From assembly GCA_947594425.1 (NCBI GenBank), contig CANQED010000003.1, positions 143,793 through 207,792 on the forward strand: DNA of 64,000 bases. The letters run 5' to 3'. The notes beneath the pieces are model-generated. The model made no database searches and was not told the origin of the DNA. It worked only from the letters and a program-made list of their open reading frames with translations. The position numbers and the translations under genes are program-made. Position 1 is the first letter of the stretch. Each line of letters starts with the position of its first letter. The stretch is from an uncultured Ruminiclostridium sp. (GTDB lineage Bacteria > Bacillota > Clostridia > Oscillospirales > Ruminococcaceae). Positions 10,801 through 18,049 of this stretch are shown piece after piece.

Positions 10801-11384
10801 AATTTGCCGAGAAAAGCGGCCGCCTTACCGGAAAGCGGCGGGGCGACGCGTACCACAAGGCCATGCAGTATATCCCGCTAAACAGAGTGCCGACCATAGA
10901 CGAGCTTACAGCGCAGCTTGACGCGCTTGTCGAGGTCCTCACCGAGCAGGAGAGAGAATGTATCGAGCCTAAGGATATAATGCGCTTTTTCGATACCGAG
11001 CAGGCGCGGCGTATGATAAGCAGCGAGAATATTTACCGCGAGCAGCCTATATTCTTTAAGGCGGACGTGTCTAAGCTATCGGCTAAAGAGCTCGGCATAA
11101 GCGAGCGCGACCGAGAGGAGTATCTTGCGCTCGGCAGCGCGGACGCGCCTTATATTCAGGGCATAGCGGACGCGTTCTTTATAGAGGACGGAGAAATTGT
11201 GCTGATAGATTATAAGTCCGACAGCTTTTCCGACGAAGAAAAGCTGAGCGAGGATTATTCTTTCCAGCTTAGGCTGTACGCCGCCGCGCTTAAGCGCATG
11301 TACGGTATGAACGTAAAGGAGAGCTATATCTACTCGTTCAGGCTCGGAAAGATGATAAGCGTCGATATGGAGGAAAGCGAATGA
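7851..11384 (+). CDS. addA: ATP-dependent helicase/nuclease subunit A
   Basis: AddA (1177 aa) is a UvrD-type 3'-5' helicase fused to a RecB-type nuclease. Visible motifs in order are Walker A ASAGSGKT, TFTEKAAQEL, Walker B VDEFQDS, GDIKQSIYAFRGAQP, TVHGSKGLQFP and LLYVAATRAEE. The nuclease follows with LIDYKSDSF and QLRLYA near the end. It overlaps addB upstream (ATGA) and the Abi_2 gene downstream (ATGA). The three proteins should therefore be made from one mRNA in linked amounts. Confidence 0.96.
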   Translation: MSNVKWTDEQAAALDHKDGGAIVSASAGSGKTAVLVERVLRLLISGQAQPSGLAVVTFTEKAAQELKYRLILKLKEQINLRPQDAQLLRRRAAELHNARISTISSFCIRLLREYSDLTELSPGFTIMDENRADIMKGAVLDGLLEEFYSTADQNTLDLVGEYFIRKDDRTLYELISKAYSFCVNMPDYEKWLDICEYGFSDTVKKNIAEAAANKADEALSHYEIMKALLPEQSDKQQKYFDKLESSKALAVTRLKESGGVISEEISALFSTRINRVNDCGGEYAAARDRFLELGELALSLAKTAKNADVDTERYQPVQTLTVGLVREFISRYNAEKRAQNVADFADAEQQLYHLLVNHPEVKEKIGLQYIIVDEFQDSNEIQYEIFKRLSDNENNLYFVGDIKQSIYAFRGAQPEVFARICRDKRYTLYPLNANFRSRQNVIDGVNAIFDRIMTVKNGGADYRNTSRLVCSRSDGCGGDDMTEIISVLTTDDCDTHTAEADYVAMRIRDMIDSGYKVKGRPCREGDFAVLMRAKDRADIFADAMKRHGLSCEMSTGGGFFDSPEIRFMTAFLTILDDPYSDSELVTLMMSPIYGFNAEDMARIRTGTCGVTDISALRADCGEELSRYSAAYGEKPLYSCLIDAAKRGFSPDPDSYPALYAAKMSGKYGITDGGDKKCAALLAELKRLRGFMEGSTTSALIQKIYDSTNAKELLLICPDPAARAANLRTFLSLAKSSDEYGGLPSDFLKTLSDTAEHGAKIKSELSPAESGIKLMTVHGSKGLQFPICFISCCEKQFNISDEKNQFILSARYGISGKLVDRKHMLSRPTPAYTLAKQESFDKLFSEEIRLLYVAATRAEEKLIFTASAGRVYNNSYLGRLKAAAELDRAELPKGYTAGDVLCFDKKVKYSQIIHSYSLTAAYDTAGAPAIDRDTADRIAAQMTTPYPAAPLSRMAAKFSATELVRNRRITRGSTEHCDLYISRPKFAEKSGRLTGKRRGDAYHKAMQYIPLNRVPTIDELTAQLDALVEVLTEQERECIEPKDIMRFFDTEQARRMISSENIYREQPIFFKADVSKLSAKELGISERDREEYLALGSADAPYIQGIADAFFIEDGEIVLIDYKSDSFSDEEKLSEDYSFQLRLYAAALKRMYGMNVKESYIYSFRLGKMISVDMEESE

Positions 11385-12232
11385 AAGAGCACGAAGCATT
11401 AAAGTACACAAAATCCCCCGCGAGCATAAAACAGCAGCTTGAAACACTCGAAAGCAGGGGGTGTATAATAAACGACCGCGAATACGCCAAAAAGTGCCTT
11501 ACCAATATAAACTACTACCGCTTAGCGCACTATTTCGCGCCCTTTCGCGCGCAGAAAGGAAAGTACATAGAGGGCACGACCTTTGAGTCTATGATGAGGG
11601 TGTACGACTTTGACCGCGAGCTGCGCCGCCTTATTATGGGGTACCTCGAGGAGATAGAGATATCCTTTCGCGCGGTCGTGTCTAACTATCACGCGCTTAA
11701 ATACGGCGCGCTCGGCTATCTTAACGCCGCGTCCTTTGACCCGCACCACAATCACCCCGCCTTTATGGGCAAAATAGAGCGGCTGATAGAGACAAACGAA
11801 AAGGAAGAATTTGTAATACACCACAAGAACAAATACGGCGGAGTTATGCCGCTGTGGGCGCTGACGGAATTATTCAGCTTTGGCACGCTCGCGTACTTTT
11901 ACGCGGATATGAAGCAAAGCGACAAAAAGGAGATAGCCGACAATTATTTTGGGCTCAATTTTCGCTGTATAGAGGACAGGCTTATGTGTATGTCGGATCT
12001 TCGCAACGCCTGCGCGCATTATAACAGATTGTACGACAAGCCTTTTCTCGACGTGCCGAAATATGCGGAGGATTTTGACTTTACCCCCGACGGTACGCTG
12101 AAAAGCTATCTTACCGCGGCGCGCAGCCTTTACCCCGATAAGGAAAAATGGGACGGCGGCTTTGTCGGAGAATTTGACGAGCTGGTGCAAAAGTACGGCA
12201 TGTCCGACAAGCTCAAGGGCTATGGATTTTAA
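11381..12232 (+). CDS. Abi_2 (AbiD/AbiF-like) HEPN protein coupled to addBA
   Basis: A 283-residue protein of the Abi_2 family, whose known members include lactococcal abortive-infection proteins AbiD and AbiF. The N-terminus has the family pattern around SIKQQLETLESRGCII and INYYRLAHYFAPFR. Near residues 208-213 the sequence RNACAH fits the Rx4-6H signature of HEPN ribonucleases; NRLY follows, as usual in the family. The gene starts inside the addA stop (ATGA), so it belongs to the AddAB operon and is not a chance neighbour. RNase activity and an anti-phage role are inferred from the family. A guard function for AddAB is my hypothesis. No antitoxin ORF is present; the gene ends at a strong terminator. 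Confidence 0.85.
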   Translation: MKEHEALKYTKSPASIKQQLETLESRGCIINDREYAKKCLTNINYYRLAHYFAPFRAQKGKYIEGTTFESMMRVYDFDRELRRLIMGYLEEIEISFRAVVSNYHALKYGALGYLNAASFDPHHNHPAFMGKIERLIETNEKEEFVIHHKNKYGGVMPLWALTELFSFGTLAYFYADMKQSDKKEIADNYFGLNFRCIEDRLMCMSDLRNACAHYNRLYDKPFLDVPKYAEDFDFTPDGTLKSYLTAARSLYPDKEKWDGGFVGEFDELVQKYGMSDKLKGYGF

Positions 12233-12250
12233 TAACGATATATAAGCAAA

Positions 12251-12290
12251 TATCCCGTGCAAGGTTTAATTCTTGCACGGGATAGTTTTA
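12251..12290. terminator. Terminator between convergent Abi_2 and radical SAM genes
   Basis: A perfect 13-base stem, TATCCCGTGCAAG with its complement, and an 8-base loop are followed on the plus strand by GTTTTATT. The minus-strand side (TTTGC) is less T-rich, so plus-strand use is better supported. Confidence 0.8.
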
Positions 12291-12893
12291 TTCTTCAAAC
12301 GGTCTTACTCTTAAGGTCACGCCGAGGCTGTCACATAACGCTCGGCACCTGTCCTGCTCCGCCTTGTCGGTGACCTTATCGACCACCGTCATAACGACCT
12401 TAGGCACGTATTTTACACAGTCGCGGGCAAAGTCGAGCATAGCGCCGTAGGATTTTTCCCCGAATTTAGGTCGGACGGTATCGAGGTACTTTTTGGGGTC
12501 GTCGGTGTTTAGGCTGACGGACACCACGTCGATAAGCCCGCTCAGCTTTTCGGCGGTAGGCTCGCCGTTGATAAGGTCGGACAGCCCGTTGGTATTTATC
12601 CGTATCGGGATATCGCTCTTAGACTTAATGTACCGCGCGACCTGTAATAAATCGTTTAGGCGCTCTGTCGGCTCGCCGTACCCGCAGAACACGACCTCGT
12701 CAAAATTATCGAGCCCCTGTCGGTCGATATCGGCGCAGACCTCCTCGACGGTCGGCTCGCGCTCAAGCCAGAGCGAGTCGGAGCCGTACACCCCGTCGCC
12801 GTTATGCCTTAAACAAAACACGCACGCGCAGGGACAGCGATTTGTCATATTGATATACAGCCCGCTTTTGACGGGGTAGGTGATCGTCATCAT
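12288..12893 (-). CDS. Small radical SAM protein (TatD-linked type)
   Basis: A 201-residue radical SAM protein. The [4Fe-4S] motif CX3CX2C is seen in CPCACVFC after INMTNR. The strands FCGYGEPTERL and INTNGLSDL fit the SAM-binding barrel. It resembles the short TIGR04038 group (TatD-associated radical SAM); no tatD is in the window. The reaction is unknown. The start overlaps the stop of the ECF S component by ATGA, so it is translationally coupled to an uptake gene behind a pyridoxamine kinase. That points to vitamin or cofactor metabolism, as an inference. Confidence 0.8.
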   Translation of the reverse strand: MMTITYPVKSGLYINMTNRCPCACVFCLRHNGDGVYGSDSLWLEREPTVEEVCADIDRQGLDNFDEVVFCGYGEPTERLNDLLQVARYIKSKSDIPIRINTNGLSDLINGEPTAEKLSGLIDVVSVSLNTDDPKKYLDTVRPKFGEKSYGAMLDFARDCVKYVPKVVMTVVDKVTDKAEQDRCRALCDSLGVTLRVRPFEE

Positions 12894-13414
12894 AGCTCTT
12901 TTCCTCCCACAAGCGCAGTCCTCTTAAAGTGCGCCCTGTCCAGCCCGAACCCGAGCATTACAAACAGCAATGCGCTTAGCACCGACTGAGTAAGGTATCC
13001 CGGTATCCCCGCGAGCGGCGCGATAAAGTTGCCGGTGATAAGCGCCTCGTACAGATAATACCCTCCCGCGCATATCGCGGTGGTGGGCAAGAGCGACAGC
13101 ATATTGCGCACGCATATTATATTCTTCGCCTTATAGGTGAAGAAGAATACCGATACCGCCTTAATTATGACCGTCGCGGGCGCCCACAGCGCATACCCCG
13201 TCAAACAGTCGGCGAGCATTGCCCCGCACGCCCCCGCAAAGGCCGCATAGGGCGTGGGCAGCATAGCGGCGGCAAGCCATATAAACCCGTCTCCGATATG
13301 TGTATACCCCGTATGCGAGGGGATATGCACATACCCAGTAAAAATAAATATCACAGCCGCAAACAGTGCGGTAACGCACATCAGCCGTAAATTAAGCTTT
13401 AATTCCTTTTTCAT
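12890..13414 (-). CDS. ECF transporter S component-like membrane protein (possible B6 uptake)
   Basis: About 174 residues starting at the ATG at 13414 (MKKELKLN), which has AAAGGAGCG 7 bases upstream; the longer track start at 13453 lies inside pdxY. Five to six hydrophobic helices, with HIPSHTGYTHIGDGFIWLAA and GACGAMLADCLTGYALWAP, fit S components of energy-coupling factor transporters (TIGR04002-like). Such proteins bind a vitamin and use shared EcfAA'T modules encoded elsewhere. The position between a pyridoxamine kinase and a radical SAM gene, with a MocR-type regulator divergent, suggests a B6 vitamer. Thiamine or another substrate remains possible. Confidence 0.75.
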   Translation of the reverse strand: MKKELKLNLRLMCVTALFAAVIFIFTGYVHIPSHTGYTHIGDGFIWLAAAMLPTPYAAFAGACGAMLADCLTGYALWAPATVIIKAVSVFFFTYKAKNIICVRNMLSLLPTTAICAGGYYLYEALITGNFIAPLAGIPGYLTQSVLSALLFVMLGFGLDRAHFKRTALVGGKEL

Positions 13415-13427
13415 AAATACGCTCCTT

Positions 13428-14261
13428 TCATATCTCGGTAAGCAATTCTTCAAAGCAAATGCCGTCGGTCTTAGGTATATCGAGCTCTACCGTGCGGCGC
13501 AGCGCCCTTGCGATAAAGCCCGAGGCGTGCCTTACCGCGTCGCCGAGCTCTCTGCCGTTTACTATATCGGCGCAGAGTATGGAGGAGAATACGTCCCCCG
13601 TGCCCGAGCGGCAGATACCGACCTTATGCTCGCGCACCGTTATCGGCGGCTTGCTTTCTTCATAAATAAAATTCTCGAGGTCTCCCCCGCGCTCTATGCC
13701 CGATATCACTATCTTTTTAGGTCCGGTAAGACTTAGCTTGCGGCACAGCTCATACAGCCCGTCCTCGTCTATATCGGCGTTATAGGGCACGTCGGCGAGT
13801 ATACTCGCCTCGGTGAGATTGGGGGTGAGAATATCCGCGTACGGCAATAGCGTGTGCATCTGCGCCGCAAGCTTAGGCGAATAGGTCGGGTACAGCCTGC
13901 CGTAATCCCCCATAACGGGGTCAATTACCGCCGTCGTGCCGTCTTTTTTGAACAGCTCCATAAACCGCCGTACTATCCCTATTTGCTCGGGCGAGCCGAG
14001 AAAGCCGCTCAGTATACCGTCAAAATGCAGCTTAAGCTTGCTCCACTCGTCCATGTATACGTCCATATGCGGGGTAAAATCCGTATAATAAAAGCTGTCA
14101 AAGCCCGTGTGATTGGAAAATATCGATGTCGGCAGCGGACAACACTGTACTTTCAGCGCGGAGATTATCGGCAAAGACACCGATATCGAGCACCTGCCAA
14201 AGCCGCACAGGTCGTTTATAACGGCTATCTTTTTCTGGTGATTATGCTGTGTTTCGGACAT
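13428..14261 (-). CDS. pdxY: Pyridoxamine/pyridoxal kinase, PdxY-like
   Basis: The protein has 277 residues, the usual length for PfkB-superfamily B6 kinases. It phosphorylates pyridoxal or pyridoxamine with ATP in the salvage route to PLP. The N-terminus INDLCGFGRCS and SNHTGF are substrate-side motifs of pyridoxamine kinases. Other landmarks are DPVMGDYG, TPNLTEA and the anion-hole/catalytic stretch SGTGDVFSS. The start at 14261 has AAGGGGG 7 bases upstream. It heads the leftward operon with the S component (13-base gap) and the radical SAM gene, and is divergent from a PdxR-like regulator, the normal arrangement for PdxR control. A hydroxymethylpyrimidine kinase is less likely. Confidence 0.88.
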   Translation of the reverse strand: MSETQHNHQKKIAVINDLCGFGRCSISVSLPIISALKVQCCPLPTSIFSNHTGFDSFYYTDFTPHMDVYMDEWSKLKLHFDGILSGFLGSPEQIGIVRRFMELFKKDGTTAVIDPVMGDYGRLYPTYSPKLAAQMHTLLPYADILTPNLTEASILADVPYNADIDEDGLYELCRKLSLTGPKKIVISGIERGGDLENFIYEESKPPITVREHKVGICRSGTGDVFSSILCADIVNGRELGDAVRHASGFIARALRRTVELDIPKTDGICFEELLTEI

Positions 14262-14273
14262 TTGCGCACCCCC

Positions 14274-14302
14274 TTGACTTTTTTACAAAAACAGTATATA
14301 AT
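14274..14302 (+). promoter_or_regulatory. Promoter of the MocR-type regulator
   Basis: TTGACT (14274-14279), 17-base spacer, consensus TATAAT (14297-14302). On the opposite strand TATACT with a weak TTTCAA, 17 bases apart, could be the pdxY promoter. The two promoters would then overlap back to back, allowing joint control. Confidence 0.8.
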
Positions 14303-14304
14303 AT

Positions 14305-14354
14305 ATCTGAATATATTGAAATATCCAGATAAGGAGAATTTTATATAACCAGAT
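14305..14354. promoter_or_regulatory. Putative PdxR-type operator
   Basis: An inverted repeat with 9 of 10 matching positions, ATCTGAATAT and ATATCCAGAT with a 6-base spacer, lies just after the -10 box. A further CCAGAT at 14349-14354 overlaps the regulator start codon. The location between promoter and ribosome site suits autorepression. Binding is inferred from position and symmetry only. Confidence 0.5.
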
Positions 14355-15435
14355 GAAGTACAAAATATCAGAGCAGGACAAAGCCCCCGCCTATCTTCAG
14401 CTGTACAGGCAGCTAAAAGACGACATAATCGGCGGGGCGTACCCCTATAACGCAAAGCTGCCGTCAAAGCGGCTGATATCCTCAGAGACGGGGGTCAGCG
14501 TCGTGACGGCGGAGCATGCCTATGCGCTATTATGCGACGAGGGGTATATCGAGCCGCGCGAGCGCAGCGGGTATTATGTTATCTTCCGCGAGGCGGACGG
14601 CTTTGCGGCGGGGGCAAAGGGCGGCTTTGTCCCGCCAAAAGCATTAGAGCATAAGAGCAGCGGCGAGGGGTTATCTTACCCGCTGCTTGCTAAAACTATG
14701 CGCCGCGTTATCTCTGAGTGCGCCGAGGCGATAACAGAAAAATCTCCCAACTCGGGACTGTCCGAGCTGAGAGAGGCGATAAGCCGATATTTAATAGCCT
14801 CGCGCGGTATATCCGCCGACGCCGAGCAGATAATAATCGGCTCGGGGTCGGAATACCTGTACGGGCTGGTCACCGAGCTGTTGGGGCAGGATAAGCTGTA
14901 CGCGATAGAGTACCCGTCCTATAAAAAGATAGAACAGCTGTACAACGCAAAGCACATACGCTATGAAATGCTGCCGCTCGGTGCGGACGGCATAGAGAGC
15001 GAGGCGCTGTGGAGATCAAATGCCGACGTGCTGCATATCTCCCCCTATCGCAGCTATCCTAGCGGGGTGACGGCCTTTGCGTCTAAGCGGCACGAGTATC
15101 TGCGCTGGGCAAAGCAAAAGGGGCGCTTTATCATCGAGGACGATTTTGAGTCGGAGTTCTCGGTCTCGGCAAAGCCCGAGGACACGGTGTTCTCCCTGAC
15201 CGAGCAGGACAACGTGATATATATGAACACGTTCTCAAAGACCATCTCCCCCGCGCTTAGGGTCGGGTATATGATACTGCCAAAACGCCTTTTGACCGAA
15301 TTTGAGAAAAAGCTCGGCTTTTATTCCTGCACCGTGCCGACCTTTGAACAGCTGGTGCTTGCCGAGCTTATTGCTAACGGGGATTTTGAGCGCCATATAA
15401 ACAGGGTAAGAAGAAAACGGCGCACGGAGGTTTAA
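14353..15435 (+). CDS. MocR/PdxR-like GntR-aminotransferase regulator, C-terminally truncated
   Basis: A 360-residue protein. Residues 1-75 are a GntR winged helix (YLQLYRQLKDDIIGG, LPSKRLISSETGVS). The rest is a fold-type I aminotransferase-like domain; the PLP lysine is in NTFSKTISPALRVGY. MocR proteins are usually about 450-500 residues, with roughly 160 after this lysine. Here only about 64 remain, and the frame stops right after HINRVRRKRR, so most of the small C-terminal domain is missing. The stop codon lies inside the hairpin that terminates the facing aguB operon. Effector sensing may be changed or lost. The promoter, operator and position opposite pdxY point to B6 regulation. Confidence 0.85.
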   Translation: MKYKISEQDKAPAYLQLYRQLKDDIIGGAYPYNAKLPSKRLISSETGVSVVTAEHAYALLCDEGYIEPRERSGYYVIFREADGFAAGAKGGFVPPKALEHKSSGEGLSYPLLAKTMRRVISECAEAITEKSPNSGLSELREAISRYLIASRGISADAEQIIIGSGSEYLYGLVTELLGQDKLYAIEYPSYKKIEQLYNAKHIRYEMLPLGADGIESEALWRSNADVLHISPYRSYPSGVTAFASKRHEYLRWAKQKGRFIIEDDFESEFSVSAKPEDTVFSLTEQDNVIYMNTFSKTISPALRVGYMILPKRLLTEFEKKLGFYSCTVPTFEQLVLAELIANGDFERHINRVRRKRRTEV

Positions 15436-15446
15436 GCCCCGTGCGC
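15409..15446 (-). terminator. Terminator of the ior-agu operon, overlapping the truncated regulator end
   Basis: On the minus strand GCGCACGGGG pairs with CCTCCGTGCGC (one bulge) and is followed by GTTTTCTTCTT. The plus-strand stem overlaps the last codons and stop of the MocR-type gene. Confidence 0.75.
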
Positions 15447-15458
15447 CCGATATTATAC

Positions 15459-16337
15459 TTAATACTCTGTTATCCTCTTATACAGCTCGGGTCGTCTGTC
15501 GCGAAATACTCCCCAGCTCTGCCTTAATTCGAGGTCCGCGTCAAAGTCGAGCTCGGACAGTATGATATCCTCGCTCGTTCTGTCGGCAAAGGCGACAATT
15601 TCTCCCAAAGCGTCGGTGATAAACGACGAGCCGTAAAACTTAAGCGACGAGGACTGATGTTGATTTTCCGCCGAGGGGTAGACGTACTCAACGCCGACGC
15701 GGTTAGCCGCCGCGACGGGGATAAGATTAGCGCCCGCGTGTCCCTGCATTACGCGCTGCCAATGCGCCATAGAGTCCATATTGAGTATAGGCTCACTGCC
15801 TATCGCGGTGGGATAGAGCAGCAGCTCAGCGCCCATAAGCGCCATACACCGCGCCGCCTCGGGAAACCACTGATCCCAGCATATCCCCACGCCTATCCTG
15901 CCGAATTTGGTATCCCACACCTTAAAGCCGGTATCGCCCGGGGAAAAATAGAATTTTTCCTGATAAAAGTGATCGTCGGGGATATGGCTCTTGCGGTATA
16001 CGCCGAGTATATTGCCGTCGGCATTTATCACGGCGACGGAATTGAACATGGTGTTGCCGCTCTTTTCGTAAAAGCTTACGGGTATGACCGTACCCGTAGC
16101 GCGCGCGATATCGCGAAAGCGCTTTATCGCAGGGTTGTCCTCGACATTCTCCGCCATATAATAAAAATCATAATTGCGCTGCTGACAAAAATACGGCGTT
16201 TCAAAAAGCTCGGGCAGAAGTATTATATTCGCGCCGAGCGCTGCGGCCTCGTTCGCCATTTTGACCGCCTTTTCGATATTCTCCTCCCGCTCTTCACAGC
16301 AGGACATCTGTATCACGGCAAGCGTGGGTCTTTTCAT
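15459..16337 (-). CDS. aguB: N-carbamoylputrescine amidase
   Basis: Hydrolyses N-carbamoylputrescine to putrescine, CO2 and ammonia in the cytoplasm. The protein has 292 residues, typical for AguB. The nitrilase catalytic triad is visible: Glu in LLPELFE, Lys in YRKSHIPD, Cys in GICWDQWFPE. The residues after the Cys and PTAIGSEP match the carbamoylputrescine branch. It follows aguA by 8 bases, completing a two-step agmatine-to-putrescine route. No arginine decarboxylase lies in the window. Confidence 0.94.
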   Translation of the reverse strand: MKRPTLAVIQMSCCEEREENIEKAVKMANEAAALGANIILLPELFETPYFCQQRNYDFYYMAENVEDNPAIKRFRDIARATGTVIPVSFYEKSGNTMFNSVAVINADGNILGVYRKSHIPDDHFYQEKFYFSPGDTGFKVWDTKFGRIGVGICWDQWFPEAARCMALMGAELLLYPTAIGSEPILNMDSMAHWQRVMQGHAGANLIPVAAANRVGVEYVYPSAENQHQSSSLKFYGSSFITDALGEIVAFADRTSEDIILSELDFDADLELRQSWGVFRDRRPELYKRITEY

Positions 16338-16345
16338 ATTTCCCC

Positions 16346-17470
16346 CTATCCGCCGATGTACGGCATATTATGCGCGGGTATCTGGTGTGTAATACAGTGG
16401 ATATTTCCCCCGCCTATGAGTATATCCCTCGCGTATATCCCCACCACCTTGCGGTCGGGGAATATTTTTTGCAAAATATCACGGGCGCGCATGTCGTTTT
16501 CGGCGTTCTCCCCGCCGAAAAACGGCATAATCACCCTGTCGTTAGCTATAAAAAGGTTGACGTAGCTCGCGCTTAATGGCTCGGTCGGGGTGCGGGTAGG
16601 TTGTCCGTTATACAATTCGAGCCCGCCGCACTCTTCTTCTGTCATATATATCGGGCGGGGCTGGGGTATCTTGTGCACCGTCAGCTTGTGCCCGTCGGCG
16701 GTGAGAGCATTCTCGAGTATCTCGAGATTTTCCCTGCATATCGCGTGCTGGGGGCTGTTCTCGTCCTCCTCCCACGCAAGCAATACCTCATACGGCGAGC
16801 AAAATACGCAGATATTGTCGGTATGCCCGTTTGTTTCGTCGCCGATAATGCCGTCCTTGAGCCATATGACCTTTTGTATCCCGAGGCTGTCGCACAGCCG
16901 CGCCTCTATCTGCGCCTTAGTGAGCTTAGGATTGCGCCCGGGGCTTAGCAAACAGCTCTCGGTGGTGATAAGCGTGCCCCTGCCGTCAGCGCTTATGCTT
17001 CCGCCCTCTAAGATAAAGTCCTCGCAGTCGTACATATCCGCGTCGTACAAATCGCACAGCTTAGAAGATACGGCGTTATCCTTATCCCACGGGAAATAGC
17101 ACCCGTCGTACAGTCCGCCCCACGCGTTAAAGCCAAAGCTGACCCCGCGCATAACGCCGTCGGCATTTATCACCCACTCGGGAGATACGTCCCTCGCCCA
17201 CGCGTCATCTGAAGACATCTCGACCACTCTTATATCGGGAGGAAGAATAAGCCGCGCGTTTTGATACTCGCGGTGAGATACGAGCATGGTGACCCGCTCG
17301 CACTTTGCTATTTCGCCCGCGACATTAGCGAACGCCCTGCGGGCGTTTATCGCGCCGTACTGCCACGAGTCCGCCCTCTCGGGGAATATCATAACGCACC
17401 CGTAATGCCTGTCAAACTCGGCGGGCAGGTAAAATCCGTCCCTTTTCGCCGACGAATGAAGTATTTTCAT
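16346..17470 (-). CDS. aguA: Agmatine deiminase
   Basis: Converts agmatine to N-carbamoylputrescine and ammonia. The protein has 374 residues, full length for the PAD_porph family. Motifs: DDAWARDVSPEWV, NAWGGLYDG, GDETNGHTDN, and the nucleophilic Cys in GGGNIHCITHQIP near the C-terminus. The DNA leaves 2 bases between the iorB stop and this start, so it belongs to the iorAB transcript. The pair aguA-aguB gives putrescine without ATP gain; no putrescine carbamoyltransferase is here. Confidence 0.95.
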   Translation of the reverse strand: MKILHSSAKRDGFYLPAEFDRHYGCVMIFPERADSWQYGAINARRAFANVAGEIAKCERVTMLVSHREYQNARLILPPDIRVVEMSSDDAWARDVSPEWVINADGVMRGVSFGFNAWGGLYDGCYFPWDKDNAVSSKLCDLYDADMYDCEDFILEGGSISADGRGTLITTESCLLSPGRNPKLTKAQIEARLCDSLGIQKVIWLKDGIIGDETNGHTDNICVFCSPYEVLLAWEEDENSPQHAICRENLEILENALTADGHKLTVHKIPQPRPIYMTEEECGGLELYNGQPTRTPTEPLSASYVNLFIANDRVIMPFFGGENAENDMRARDILQKIFPDRKVVGIYARDILIGGGNIHCITHQIPAHNMPYIGG

Positions 17471-17472
17471 AA

Positions 17473-18045
17473 TTAAACCATTTCTCTGCCGAGCTCAAAG
17501 GCTCTGCGATTGATATCCAACACCTTAGCGGGGACGCATGCCTCTACCGCCTTTTCCCACAATTCTTTGTCAAAGCCGTCGTGCAGCTTGGACATAACGC
17601 CCATAAGCACTACGTTTACCGCCTTTGCGCTGCCCGCCTTTTCGGCGGCACTAAGCGCGTCGACCGCGGTAAGCTTTATCCCTGCGGCGCGTATCTTGTC
17701 CTCTATGCCGTCGGGGTACTTTGCCGCCCCCGTGATAACGGGCATGGGCGATATGCGCTGTGTGTTGGTGATAAGCTCGCCGCCCGCCTTAAGATACGAC
17801 ATCCACCTCGCCGCCTCGAGCAGCTCAAAGCTGATTATCATATCCGCCTGCCCTTTTTCGATAACGGGGCTAAATACCTTATCGCCGTATCTTATATAGG
17901 TGACGACCGAGCCGCCGCGCTGGCTCATACCGTGCACCTCGCTTATCTTGACATCAAATCTGCTTTGCAGAACGTTTCCGAGTATGCGGCTTGCAAGCAG
18001 TGTCCCCTGCCCGCCTACGCCGACTAACATAATAGATCTAACCAT
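17473..18045 (-). CDS. iorB: Indolepyruvate:ferredoxin oxidoreductase, beta subunit
   Basis: The 190-residue subunit of the 2-ketoacid:ferredoxin oxidoreductase family (POR gamma domain). It begins SIMLVGVGGQGTLLAS, the usual nucleotide-binding glycine loop, and has SEVHGMSQRGGSVVTYIRYG. With IorA it oxidatively decarboxylates aryl pyruvates made from Trp, Phe and Tyr to aryl-acetyl-CoA, reducing ferredoxin. It starts 4 bases after iorA ends. Confidence 0.93.
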   Translation of the reverse strand: MVRSIMLVGVGGQGTLLASRILGNVLQSRFDVKISEVHGMSQRGGSVVTYIRYGDKVFSPVIEKGQADMIISFELLEAARWMSYLKAGGELITNTQRISPMPVITGAAKYPDGIEDKIRAAGIKLTAVDALSAAEKAGSAKAVNVVLMGVMSKLHDGFDKELWEKAVEACVPAKVLDINRRAFELGREMV

Positions 18046-18049
18046 AGCA

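Noticed and set aside
11381-12232. Cas13-like effector
   Set aside because: One HEPN motif in a 283-residue Abi_2 protein and no repeats nearby; the Abi_2 family explains it.
15657-16565. Plus-strand ORF of 302 residues
   Set aside because: Antisense to aguB and aguA, which have complete catalytic motifs.
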